Position numbers and translations under genes: made by a program. The notes below the pieces were generated by a model, which was not told the origin of the DNA, made no database searches, and saw nothing but the letters and a program-made list of their open reading frames with translations. Shown in pieces: positions 7,220 through 14,453 of a DNA stretch of 25,268 nt (the first letter of the stretch is position 1; every line of letters starts with the position of its first letter). This stretch comes from Ruminococcaceae bacterium UBA737 (GTDB lineage Bacteria; Bacillota; Clostridia; Oscillospirales; Acutalibacteraceae): assembly GCA_002297415.1 (NCBI GenBank), contig DBKZ01000006.1, forward strand, positions 12,547 through 37,814, given 5' to 3'.

Positions 7220-7824
7220 ACACTTATGTAATGCTCGCTTCCATTCTTCTTGCGGGAATACTCAGCAACAACATGGTGCTTTCGAAGTTTTTGGGTATTT
7301 GCTCCTTCTTAGGCGTTTCCAAAAAAACTTCCACGGCTGTTTCCATGAGCCTTGCGGTTATTCTTGTTATGATTATTTCAACCGCTGTCACCTACCCTAT
7401 TTATTATTTCATATTAAGGGATAAATACGAATATCTGCTTACGGTTGTTTTCATTCTTGTTATAGCGGCGGTTGTTCAGCTGCTCGAAATTCTTATGAAG
7501 AAATTCATGAGACCGCTTTATCTGGCGCTCGGAATTTATCTTCCGCTTATAACGACCAACTGCGCCGTGCTTGGAATAACCATGCTCAACACCACCGATT
7601 TTGACGCAAAGGCTTATTCTTTTTCAAAGCTCTATCTTTTCTCGCTTACAAATACATTTGCGGCAGGAGCAGGCTTTTTGCTCGCAATGCTTTTATTCTC
7701 AGGAGTCCGTGAAAGACTTGAAACCGCCGATGTTCCCGAATTTTTAAAGGGACTTCCGATTACTCTTATTGCGGCGGCGCTTGTTTCCCTTTCATTCTTG
7801 GGCTTCGCAGGAATCGGAGGTTAA
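7216..7824 (+). CDS. rnfA: Rnf complex subunit A (membrane [2Fe-2S] subunit)
   Basis: RnfA is an integral membrane subunit homologous to NqrE and partner of RnfE. It has 202 residues and about six helices. LSKFLGICSFLG (C29) and LITTNCAVLG (C116) carry the paired conserved cysteines, and GVRERLE near the end is typical. I chose the ATG at 7216 because GAGGAGG (7199-7205) sits 10 bases upstream and ATGA overlaps the rnfE stop; an ATG at 7207 adds three residues but lies directly against the ribosome site. Confidence 0.96.
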   Translation: MNTYVMLASILLAGILSNNMVLSKFLGICSFLGVSKKTSTAVSMSLAVILVMIISTAVTYPIYYFILRDKYEYLLTVVFILVIAAVVQLLEILMKKFMRPLYLALGIYLPLITTNCAVLGITMLNTTDFDAKAYSFSKLYLFSLTNTFAAGAGFLLAMLLFSGVRERLETADVPEFLKGLPITLIAAALVSLSFLGFAGIGG

Positions 7825-7827
7825 ATT

Positions 7828-8607
7828 ATGAGTGCTGTAATTATACCGGTTCTGTTTGTCACGGGAATAGGAATTATCGCGGGAATAGGGCTTTCCTTAG
7901 CAACGGTGTTTTTCGGAGTTAAAGCCGATGAAAAGCAGGAAAAAATCAGGGAATGTCTCCCCGGAGCCAACTGCGGCTCCTGCGGCTATTCGGGGTGTGA
8001 CGGATATGCCGCCGCGATAGCCTCTGGCGAAGCCGCTCCTGATAAATGTACCCCCGGGGGAAAAGAGACCGCAGAAAAGCTTTCAGAAATTTTAGGAGTT
8101 AAAATAACAGCCAAGCCGAAAGCGGCATTTATCGCCTGCGGAGGCGACTGTGAAAAAACAAAGCCTTTATATGAGTATGAAGGAATAAAAAGCTGTCTTT
8201 CAGCGTCTCTTGTTTTAAACGGACCTAAAGCCTGCGCCTACGGATGTATCGGCTTCGGAGATTGCATTAAAGCCTGCAATTTCGGCGCTATTACTATGGA
8301 AAACGGAAAGCCTGTCGTTTGTGAGGACCTTTGCAAGGGCTGCGGAGAATGTCAGGCGGTATGTCCTAAGTCTCTTATAGAGCTTGTTCCCCAAAAAGCC
8401 AAAGCACATGTTGCCTGCAATAATAAGGACAAGGGTCCGAAGGTTGCAAAAAACTGCTCGGTTTCCTGCGTCGGGTGCGGAGCATGCGAAAGAGCGTGCC
8501 GTTTCGGGGCAATCAAGGTTACCGATAATGTTGCTGTTATTGATTACGAAAAATGCAAAAACTGCAAGGCATGCGTTAAGGCTTGCAACCGAGGTGTAAT
8601 CAAATAA
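7828..8607 (+). CDS. rnfB: Rnf complex subunit B (multi-cluster iron-sulfur electron entry subunit)
   Basis: RnfB is the ferredoxin-facing subunit: an N-terminal membrane helix (about 4-28), then iron-sulfur domains in the cytoplasm. The first is the Fe-S domain with C49, C52, C57 and C74 ([15 protein letters not shown]). Ferredoxin-type motifs follow: [38 protein letters not shown] and [11 protein letters not shown], so about five or six clusters in 259 residues. Clostridial RnfB proteins often carry more clusters than proteobacterial ones, and this fits. GGAGG lies 7 bases before the ATG. It is the last rnf gene, and the order C-D-G-E-A-B is the usual clostridial one. Confidence 0.96.
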   Translation: MSAVIIPVLFVTGIGIIAGIGLSLATVFFGVKADEKQEKIRECLPGANCGSCGYSGCDGYAAAIASGEAAPDKCTPGGKETAEKLSEILGVKITAKPKAAFIACGGDCEKTKPLYEYEGIKSCLSASLVLNGPKACAYGCIGFGDCIKACNFGAITMENGKPVVCEDLCKGCGECQAVCPKSLIELVPQKAKAHVACNNKDKGPKVAKNCSVSCVGCGACERACRFGAIKVTDNVAVIDYEKCKNCKACVKACNRGVIK

Positions 8608-8608
8608 T

Positions 8609-8926
8609 ATGGCTACAAGCAAGGACTATATAGAATTTGTTTCGGAGCAGGTAAAAGATTTCGGCGATGTATCTTTCAGAAAAATGTTCGGAGAATATAT
8701 GGTGTATTTTTCTTCAAAGCCGATTTTACTCGTTTGCGATAACACTGTATTTATAAAAATTCTGCCCGAAATCTCAAAAGCAATGGAAAACGCCGAGCGC
8801 GGCTTTCCTTATGACGGGGCAAAGGAGCATTATATTCTCGATATTGAAAACAGAGAGCTTTTAGAAAAAATAATCCCTGTTTTAATTGAAATCACTCCTC
8901 TGCCGAAAAGAAAGCGAAAAGCTTAA
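8609..8926 (+). CDS. TfoX N-terminal-domain protein
   Basis: This 105-residue protein consists of a TfoX_N domain alone (FGDVSFRKMFGEYMVYF, then KPILLVCDNTVFIKI, a short helix, and the C-terminal helix LLEKIIPVLIEITPLPKRKRKA). In gamma-proteobacteria TfoX/Sxy regulates competence, but the stand-alone domain is widespread in Firmicutes and its role there is not known, so a competence function should not be assumed. The ATG is 1 base after the rnfB stop, and GAGGTG inside the rnfB end (about 8591-8596) can serve as ribosome site, so it is translated with the Rnf operon. A shared terminator follows. Confidence 0.85.
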   Translation: MATSKDYIEFVSEQVKDFGDVSFRKMFGEYMVYFSSKPILLVCDNTVFIKILPEISKAMENAERGFPYDGAKEHYILDIENRELLEKIIPVLIEITPLPKRKRKA

Positions 8927-8929
8927 AAA

Positions 8930-8958
8930 AAGCGTGTATGTCTAAAACATACACGCTT
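8930..8958. terminator. Bidirectional terminator between the Rnf operon and ispH-S1
   Basis: A perfect 12-bp stem (AAGCGTGTATGT, 8930-8941, with ACATACACGCTT, 8947-8958) has a 5-nt loop. It is preceded by an A run (8925-8931) and followed by AATTTTTATT, so T-rich tails exist in both directions. It lies between convergent genes. Confidence 0.92.
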
Positions 8959-8974
8959 AATTTTTATTATAATT

Positions 8975-11014
8975 TTATTCAGCAGCGGTTTCTGTCTCTG
9001 CTGCTTCTTCGGCTGCGGGTTCCTCAGCCTTTGACTCTTCCGCTTCTGCTTCCTCAGCAGGAGCAAGCAAAGCACGGATAGAAAGGCTTACGCGCTTTTT
9101 CTCCTGATCTATTGCGATTATTTTAGCCTTTACCTCATCGCCGACGGAAAGCTCATCCTGCGGCTTCTCAACATGCTTATCGGCAATCTGAGAAATATGA
9201 ATAAGTCCGTCAACACCGGGGAGAATTCTTGCAAACGCACCGTAAGAAGTAATGCTTACTATCTTAACATCCGCAACATCGCCTACGGCAAACTTATTGT
9301 TGAATATGGTCCAAGGATTGTCCTCTTCCTTCTTGTAGCCGAGAGAAATTTTTCTCTTCTCGGGGTCAAGAGCCTTGACATAAACCTCAACGGTATCGCC
9401 GACAGAAAGAATTTCAGCCGGATTCTTGATACGCTGCCATGAAAGCTCCGAAATGTGAACCATTCCGTCAACTCCGCCGATATCTACAAATGCGCCGTAA
9501 GAAGTAAGTGACTTAACAACGCCTGTAAATCTGTCGCCGACAGCGATATCAGCCCAAACCTTATCCTCAGCCGCCTTGCGCTGTTCGCGGAGAACGCTGC
9601 GGATAGAGCCGACTGCTCTTCTGCCTCTTCCGATTTCAATAATTCTGAACTGAACCGTCTTGCCCTTTAAATCCTCAAGAGGCTCGTTTCTCGAAAGAGT
9701 TGCCTGAGAAGCAGGAATAAAGATACGGATATTGTTAGAATAAATCTGAACGCCGCCCTTAATGATGTCCTTAACGACTCCGGTAAGGATCTCTCCGGAC
9801 TCTTTAGCGGCAACTATATTGTCCCAACCGGCAATAGCATCATAACGACGCTTTGAAAGCATTGCGGTTCCTTCCTGATCGTTTGTCTTCATAATGATAA
9901 GATCAAGCTTATCACCGACTTTTACTTCGTCCTCAAGCTTAACATTGGGGTCTAAAGAATATTCGTCAGCTGATATGTAGCCTGCAAGGCCTCTTCCGAT
10001 ATCAACCTGAATTTCGGTGGGGCTTACTGCAAGAACAGTACCCGTTACCTTCTGGTCTCCCGTTAAGTTGCTGAGCGAAACCTCAAATGCTTCCTCATCT
10101 GTCATTTCCTCGAAGCTTTTTTGAACAGTTACATTTCCCTCCGTCTGTTCATCAACCGGTTGTAAAATTTCCGACATGGTTTTAATAACCTCCCTTATAA
10201 TACCCGCGGGTGTGGATGCACCTGCGACGACTCCGACGCTCTCGCAATCCGAAAAGAAATCCTTCCGCAATTCTTTTGCGGTTTCAATCAAAACGGTTTT
10301 TTCGCAAACAGCTCGGCATACATCATAAAGCTTTGATGTATTGGACCTGTGCCTACCGCCGATAACAACCATACAGTCATTAACGCCCGCAAGCTTTTGC
10401 GCTTCGCTCTGACGCATCGAAGTAGCATTACATATTGTATCAAATATTTTCGCATTTGTACATAGTTTTTTTAAAAAAATTTGAGCTTTTTCCCATTTTT
10501 TTGCGTTAAAAGTGGTTTGGCTGACCGCAGTGAGCGGTTTTTTTATAAGATTTTCGTTATTTTTGAAAATTTCTTCCAAATCTTCAAGGGAAGAGAACAC
10601 AAAATAATCGCCCTTAATGTGCCCGATTATTCCCTTGACCTCCTGATGCTCCCTGTCGCCTGCAATCAGAATTGTATCGCCTAAAGCGCTTCTTTCTTTT
10701 ACGATTTTATGTATCTTCGCAACAAACGGGCAGGTTGCGTCGCAGACCTGCAGATTTAAGCTTTCCGCCCGTTTGTAAATATCCTCTTCCACTCCGTGAG
10801 AGCGGATAACCAGCGTATACCCTTCTAAGACATCCTCGGGTCTGTCAACAACTATAACGCCCTTGCTTTTAAGCTCGTTTACAAGCTGGTCGTTATGAAT
10901 TATCTGCCCTAAGGTAGCAACCTTTTTATTTTCTTCTAAAAGTCCGTAAACCGTCTGAACCGCTCGGTCTACCCCGAAGCAGAAGCCGGCGGTTTTTGCA
11001 AGGGTAATTCTCAT
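8975..11014 (-). CDS. ispH: IspH (HMBPP reductase) fused to four S1 RNA-binding domains
   Basis: The N-terminal half (1 to about 285) is 4-hydroxy-3-methylbut-2-enyl diphosphate reductase, the last step of the MEP isoprenoid pathway, using a [4Fe-4S] cluster. The ligands C12, C95 and C195 are present, as are H40, H73, H123 and E125 for substrate binding. After a linker come four S1/OB repeats (about 319-388, 405-475, 490-562, 576-648) like those of ribosomal protein S1; the third and fourth keep the SYGAF and HIS motifs. The last 25 residues are rich in Glu and Ala. The 679-residue fusion is a known clostridial arrangement, annotated as bifunctional IspH/ribosomal protein S1; whether the S1 half works on ribosomes is unsettled. 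The start overlaps the cmk stop (ATGA). Confidence 0.96.
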   Translation of the reverse strand: MRITLAKTAGFCFGVDRAVQTVYGLLEENKKVATLGQIIHNDQLVNELKSKGVIVVDRPEDVLEGYTLVIRSHGVEEDIYKRAESLNLQVCDATCPFVAKIHKIVKERSALGDTILIAGDREHQEVKGIIGHIKGDYFVFSSLEDLEEIFKNNENLIKKPLTAVSQTTFNAKKWEKAQIFLKKLCTNAKIFDTICNATSMRQSEAQKLAGVNDCMVVIGGRHRSNTSKLYDVCRAVCEKTVLIETAKELRKDFFSDCESVGVVAGASTPAGIIREVIKTMSEILQPVDEQTEGNVTVQKSFEEMTDEEAFEVSLSNLTGDQKVTGTVLAVSPTEIQVDIGRGLAGYISADEYSLDPNVKLEDEVKVGDKLDLIIMKTNDQEGTAMLSKRRYDAIAGWDNIVAAKESGEILTGVVKDIIKGGVQIYSNNIRIFIPASQATLSRNEPLEDLKGKTVQFRIIEIGRGRRAVGSIRSVLREQRKAAEDKVWADIAVGDRFTGVVKSLTSYGAFVDIGGVDGMVHISELSWQRIKNPAEILSVGDTVEVYVKALDPEKRKISLGYKKEEDNPWTIFNNKFAVGDVADVKIVSITSYGAFARILPGVDGLIHISQIADKHVEKPQDELSVGDEVKAKIIAIDQEKKRVSLSIRALLAPAEEAEAEESKAEEPAAEEAAETETAAE

Positions 11015-11685
11015 AATTCGGCTCCGAGCTTATCTTTTATGATTTTAACTACCATCTGTGCCGACTCTTCGAGAGTATTTCCCGTAGTATCCGCAAGGAC
11101 AGAGTCCTCTGCAGGCTTTAAGGGGGCGATTTCACGGTGCGAATCGTTATAATCCCTTGTCTTAATATCCTCTTCAATTTCTGAAAGCTCTACCTTCATT
11201 CCCTTTTCGGTAAGCTCCCTGTATCTTCTTAAGGCTCTTTCATGAACAGAGGCGGTAAGGAAAATTTTAACCTGAGCGTTCGGCAGGACAACCGTGCCGA
11301 TATCCCTTCCGTCCATAATAACATTATTCTTTCTTGCAAGTTCTCTTTGCATTTCAAGTAAAAATGCTCTGACCTCAGGCTTTGAGGAAACAGCTGAAGC
11401 CATCATTGAAGCCTCGGGGGTACGGATAAGAGACGAAACATCCTTTCCGTCAAGATAAACATGCTGTTCTCCGTCTGCAAAAGCAATATCAATTTTTGTT
11501 CCGCCGAGAATGCTGTCTGTCGGCATATCGCTGTCGCGGTCATAACCGCACTCCGTAAATTTAAGCCCTATAGCCCTGTAAAGAGCGCCTGTATCGACAT
11601 ATATAAAGCCGAGCTTTTCGGCGGCGGCTTTAGCCACCGTGCTTTTGCCTGCTCCGGCAGGTCCGTCAATTGCTACAGAAATCAT
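11011..11685 (-). CDS. cmk: Cytidylate kinase
   Basis: Cytidylate kinase transfers phosphate from ATP to CMP/dCMP. It has 224 residues, the usual length. The P-loop is DGPAGAGKST, followed by DTGALYRA, MDGRDIGTVVLPNA (CMP site) and the lid/NMP region RDYNDSHREIAPL, then ADTTG near the end. I use the ATG at 11685 because GGAG in the end of the upstream gene lies 11 bases before it; a TTG at 11694 overlaps that gene's stop but is only 2 bases from the site. The gene sits between the flavoprotein and ispH-S1. The cmk-ispH-S1 pair is common in Clostridia, often with plsC between them; plsC is absent here. Confidence 0.95.
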   Translation of the reverse strand: MISVAIDGPAGAGKSTVAKAAAEKLGFIYVDTGALYRAIGLKFTECGYDRDSDMPTDSILGGTKIDIAFADGEQHVYLDGKDVSSLIRTPEASMMASAVSSKPEVRAFLLEMQRELARKNNVIMDGRDIGTVVLPNAQVKIFLTASVHERALRRYRELTEKGMKVELSEIEEDIKTRDYNDSHREIAPLKPAEDSVLADTTGNTLEESAQMVVKIIKDKLGAEL

Positions 11686-11690
11686 TTTTA

Positions 11691-12932
11691 TCAATTCTCC
11701 GTTTCCGATATGCTTTTTCCTGCCAAAAAGCCGGTGGAAAAAGCTATCTGTAAATTAAAACCGCCCGTAAAAGCGTCCACATCTATTATTTCCCCGCAAA
11801 AGTATAAATTTTCAAATTTTTTCGATTGCATTGTCTTGGGATTTATTTCCTTGATATCAATTCCGCCCGAGGTGACAATTGCCTCCTCTATCGGTCTTAA
11901 CCGGTCGACATTTAGGGTAAGGTTTTTAAGCGCAAAGCATAAATTCTGCCTTTCTTTTTTGCTTATCTGATTGACCTTTGTTTTACCGTCAATATGAGAA
12001 AGCTTTATAATAACCGGAATAAGGCTCTTTGGTACAAGCTTTGATAAGGAATTTGAAAAATTAAGGTTCGGCTCCGCCGAAAAATCCCTTAAAATCCTTG
12101 CGTCAAGCATTTCGGGATTTAAAGCAGGCTTTAAATCTATAACCGCCTTATAGCTTGCTCCCTTTTTTCTCATTCTTGCAGAGGCGCTGAGCACCAAGGG
12201 ACCGGAAATTCCGAAATGTGTAAACAAAAGCTCCCCCATTTCCTCAAAAACAGGCTTTTTAGACTCATTTTCAAACACAGAAAGCTTTATGTTTTTTAAA
12301 GTAAGCCCCGAAAGGTGAGAGCAAAAGCCTTCCTTGCACTCAAAGGGCACAAGAGAAGGAATAAGCTCTGTTACCTTAATTCCGAGCTTATCCGCCATTT
12401 TATATCCGTCCCCTGCAGAGCCTGTAAGCGGATAGGAAAGTCCACCCGTTGCAAGGACGATATAATCGGCTTTTATCTTTTCTCCGTTACTTAAAACCGC
12501 TTCGTATACAAGACCGTTTTCGGCTTTTATTTCTTTCACCGTTCCCTTAAGAATTTTACATTTCTCTTTTTTTACGGCGTTAACCAAAGCGTCCACAATA
12601 TCCGAGGACTTATCGGAGCAAGGAAAAACGCGGTTTCCTCTTTCGGTTTTTAAAGGTACTCCGAGTGTTTTAAAAAGCTCCATTGTATCAGAGCTTGAAA
12701 AGGAAGAAAAAGCCGAATATAAAAATTTTTCATTTTTTGTAACATTATCAAGAAGCGTTCTTAAATCGCAGTTATTCGTTACATTGCATCTTCCCTTACC
12801 CGTTATCATAAGCTTTCTTGCGGGACGGTCGTTTTTCTCGATAAGAGTAACACTGACATTTTTATTTTTTGCGGCAAAATAAGCCGCGGTAAGCCCCGAA
12901 GCGCCTGCGCCTATTATAATTGCGTTTTTCAT
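11691..12932 (-). CDS. HI0933/BaiN-family FAD-dependent oxidoreductase
   Basis: This 413-residue flavoprotein is of the HI0933-like family (YhiN, BaiN). The FAD-binding Rossmann motif IIGAGASGLTAA is at 6-17 with the closing acid in TLIEKND. The family signature KLMITGKGRCNVTN follows, and DYIVLATGGLSYP with GSAGDGYKMA is the second dinucleotide-contact region. The C-terminal part has TSGGIDIKEINPKTM and LYFCGEIIDVDAFTGGFNLQ, both typical. The substrate is unknown for most members, and the bile-acid role of BaiN should not be transferred here. GAGGTG lies upstream of the ATG. It is the first gene of the operon with cmk and ispH-S1; the 277-bp element forms its leader. Confidence 0.9.
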   Translation of the reverse strand: MKNAIIIGAGASGLTAAYFAAKNKNVSVTLIEKNDRPARKLMITGKGRCNVTNNCDLRTLLDNVTKNEKFLYSAFSSFSSSDTMELFKTLGVPLKTERGNRVFPCSDKSSDIVDALVNAVKKEKCKILKGTVKEIKAENGLVYEAVLSNGEKIKADYIVLATGGLSYPLTGSAGDGYKMADKLGIKVTELIPSLVPFECKEGFCSHLSGLTLKNIKLSVFENESKKPVFEEMGELLFTHFGISGPLVLSASARMRKKGASYKAVIDLKPALNPEMLDARILRDFSAEPNLNFSNSLSKLVPKSLIPVIIKLSHIDGKTKVNQISKKERQNLCFALKNLTLNVDRLRPIEEAIVTSGGIDIKEINPKTMQSKKFENLYFCGEIIDVDAFTGGFNLQIAFSTGFLAGKSISETEN

Positions 12933-12946
12933 TTTCCCACCTCTTT

Positions 12947-13223
12947 TTAAGCAAAGCCGACAAGTTCGAACCCGATTTTAAGGGTCAAATTTTCGTCTTT
13001 GCATTGTTAAAATACTCGTTAATCCGACAGGATTAACTGCGTTTTTGCCTCGCAAATCCCCAAAATTTTCCGCCTTAAAATTCTTCGACCTGAAACGGAA
13101 AGAATTTTGAGTAGTTTTTGGTGCGGAGGAAGACGCAAGGCTGTCGCCTTGCTATGACGACAAGCCGAAAAATGCCGAAATTACTCTGTTTCAGGCAAGT
13201 TCGAACTTGTCGGCTTTGCTTAA
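12947..13223 (-). repeat. 277-bp structured element with perfect 25-bp inverted ends, in the operon leader
   Basis: The ends 12947-12971 and 13199-13223 are perfect reverse complements over 25 bases, beginning and ending TTAA. Inside are perfect hairpins: 13018-13025/13030-13037 (GTTAATCC, tetraloop), 13135-13141/13146-13152 (GCAAGGC, tetraloop), 13077-13085/13100-13108 (AAAATTCTT, 14-nt loop) and 13044-13048/13052-13056. The 14-nt loop holds CCTGAAAC (13089-13096), complementary to 13188-13195, which would make a pseudoknot. There is no gene inside. A promoter on the minus strand would start transcripts about at its edge, and the ribosome site of the flavoprotein gene begins just past its other end. 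It is either a miniature inverted-repeat element (TTAA target) or a large structured leader RNA. Confidence 0.75.
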
Positions 13224-13230
13224 CCTATTT

Positions 13231-13259
13231 ATTTTACTATATTTTAAAATAAAAGTAAA
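13231..13259 (-). promoter_or_regulatory. Promoter of the flavoprotein-cmk-ispH operon
   Basis: On the minus strand TTTACT (13259-13254), a 17-base spacer and TAAAAT (13236-13231) lie between the terminator of the upstream operon and the 277-bp element. The predicted start of transcription is near 13224, next to the element edge. In A+T-rich DNA this match is moderate. Confidence 0.55.
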
Positions 13260-13263
13260 CAGC

Positions 13264-13290
13264 AAAAAACGGACAAATGAAATTGTCCGT
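13264..13290 (-). terminator. Terminator of the DUF5685-dnaJ-membrane protein operon
   Basis: ACGGACAA (13269-13276) pairs with TTGTCCGT (13283-13290) around a 6-nt loop. On the minus strand the stem is followed by a T run (13268-13264). A T run also follows on the plus strand, so it may work in both directions. Confidence 0.88.
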
Positions 13291-13298
13291 TTTTTAAT

Positions 13299-13829
13299 TT
13301 ACATTTTAAATATTTTTTTGACCTTCGGATGGATTTTAAGCATATAAACCGCCGCAAGCCGTGAAAAAGCTATATCATATACAATAAATACAACATTTGC
13401 AAGCGCCCAGAAAACATATATTCCCCACTTCATCATATCTCCGACATCGTCAAACGATACTCCGAAAAGCTTTGTAAGAAGGATATAATAAATAAAAGCG
13501 CAGATATTAAAGGCGGCGATTTTAAGCGCCCATTCTCCTAAACGGTTTCTTATTCGCTCAATTAAAGCTTTAAGAAGCGGATAAAAGCCGAGAAAGCAGA
13601 TATACAAAAGCTTTGATTCATTATCGGGATAAAAGGCCACGATAAGCGAGCTTATAAGATATGTTGCAAACGCAAATCTGTAATCTGTTTCAATAAGCGC
13701 GACAGCGACAAACAGCCCCGAAACCGCAGGAACGGCATAGGTTAAATACGGGAAAAGCCCGAACAGCATCATAACTGCGCTCAGTGCCGCTAAAACCGCG
13801 CAAAGAGTTAAACATTTCGTCTTTTTCAT
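13299..13829 (-). CDS. Hypothetical multi-helix membrane protein
   Basis: This 176-residue integral membrane protein has five or six hydrophobic segments. The N-terminus (LTLCAVLAALSAVMMLFG) and overall size resemble ECF-transporter S components and related clostridial membrane proteins, but I see no ligand signature and leave it unassigned. The segment FDDVGDMMKWGIY is a conserved-looking amphipathic loop, and the C-terminus is basic (HPKVKKIFKM). It starts 6 bases after the DnaJ-like gene's stop and lacks a clear ribosome site, so it is probably translated by coupling. It is the last gene of the three-gene operon. Confidence 0.75.
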   Translation of the reverse strand: MKKTKCLTLCAVLAALSAVMMLFGLFPYLTYAVPAVSGLFVAVALIETDYRFAFATYLISSLIVAFYPDNESKLLYICFLGFYPLLKALIERIRNRLGEWALKIAAFNICAFIYYILLTKLFGVSFDDVGDMMKWGIYVFWALANVVFIVYDIAFSRLAAVYMLKIHPKVKKIFKM

Positions 13830-13835
13830 AATTCT

Positions 13836-14453
13836 TTAACAGCAGGGTATCAGGTCTCCGCCCATACATTCACAGCAGCAATCGGCACATATAAGACCCT
13901 GACAGACATCGCATGCGTCACATCCGCCGCCGTAATTATGAGAGGCATAAGGATTATTCTGCTGTCTGCCCATCTGCCTTTGTGCATTCATAACCGCACT
14001 GCGGTACTCATTATTTGACGGATCCATACGCGAAGCGGTAACAAAGCTTGTATAAGCCTGATCAAACCAGCCTCTTCTGTAAAGCACGGTGCCGTTTAAG
14101 AAATACCACTCGGCATTGCGGTCGGTAGGCGAAACGCCGTCCAAAAGCTCAAGCGCCTGTTCAAGTCTGCCTTGAGAAATAAGCGAACGGATTTCCGGAA
14201 AAGAGGACTGCCCCGAACCCGAATAGGAAGAGTTCGTTCCGTTATTATCGTTTGTACCCTTAGACCTGCGGGAGTTCATAATCGAATCATAAGCCTCGTT
14301 TATCTCCTGCATTTTTTCGCTTGCGAGATCCGAAAGAGGGTTATCCGAATAATTATCGGGGTGATACTTTTTCGCAAGATTTCTGTAGGCATTTTTTACT
14401 TCTTCGTCTGTAGCAGTAGGTGAAACGCCCAGCACCTCATAAGGATTTTTCAT
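13836..14453 (-). CDS. DnaJ-domain protein with ten-cysteine C-terminal tail
   Basis: This 205-residue protein has an N-terminal J domain (1 to about 65) with the HPD motif at 31-33, so it should stimulate an Hsp70 ATPase. It lacks the Gly/Phe region, zinc-finger domain and substrate domains of true DnaJ. A Ser/Asn/Gly linker follows, then a short TPR-like helical part (about 90-155, with AEWYFLNGTVLYRRGWFDQA), then a tail (178-205) with ten cysteines in 28 residues, including CDACDVC, CADCCCEC and a terminal CC. The tail may bind metal or be lipid-modified; that is inference. AAAGGAG precedes the ATG. The start overlaps the DUF5685 gene by 17 bases. Confidence 0.9.
   Translation of the reverse strand: MKNPYEVLGVSPTATDEEVKNAYRNLAKKYHPDNYSDNPLSDLASEKMQEINEAYDSIMNSRRSKGTNDNNGTNSSYSGSGQSSFPEIRSLISQGRLEQALELLDGVSPTDRNAEWYFLNGTVLYRRGWFDQAYTSFVTASRMDPSNNEYRSAVMNAQRQMGRQQNNPYASHNYGGGCDACDVCQGLICADCCCECMGGDLIPCC

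Noticed and set aside
8609..8926. TfoX_N gene as evidence for a competence locus
   Set aside because: The domain alone is widespread outside competence and no com genes are nearby.
11691..12932. Flavoprotein as a bile-acid-converting BaiN enzyme
   Set aside because: The family is broad and housekeeping-like in many bacteria; there are no other bai genes and the gene sits with cmk and ispH.
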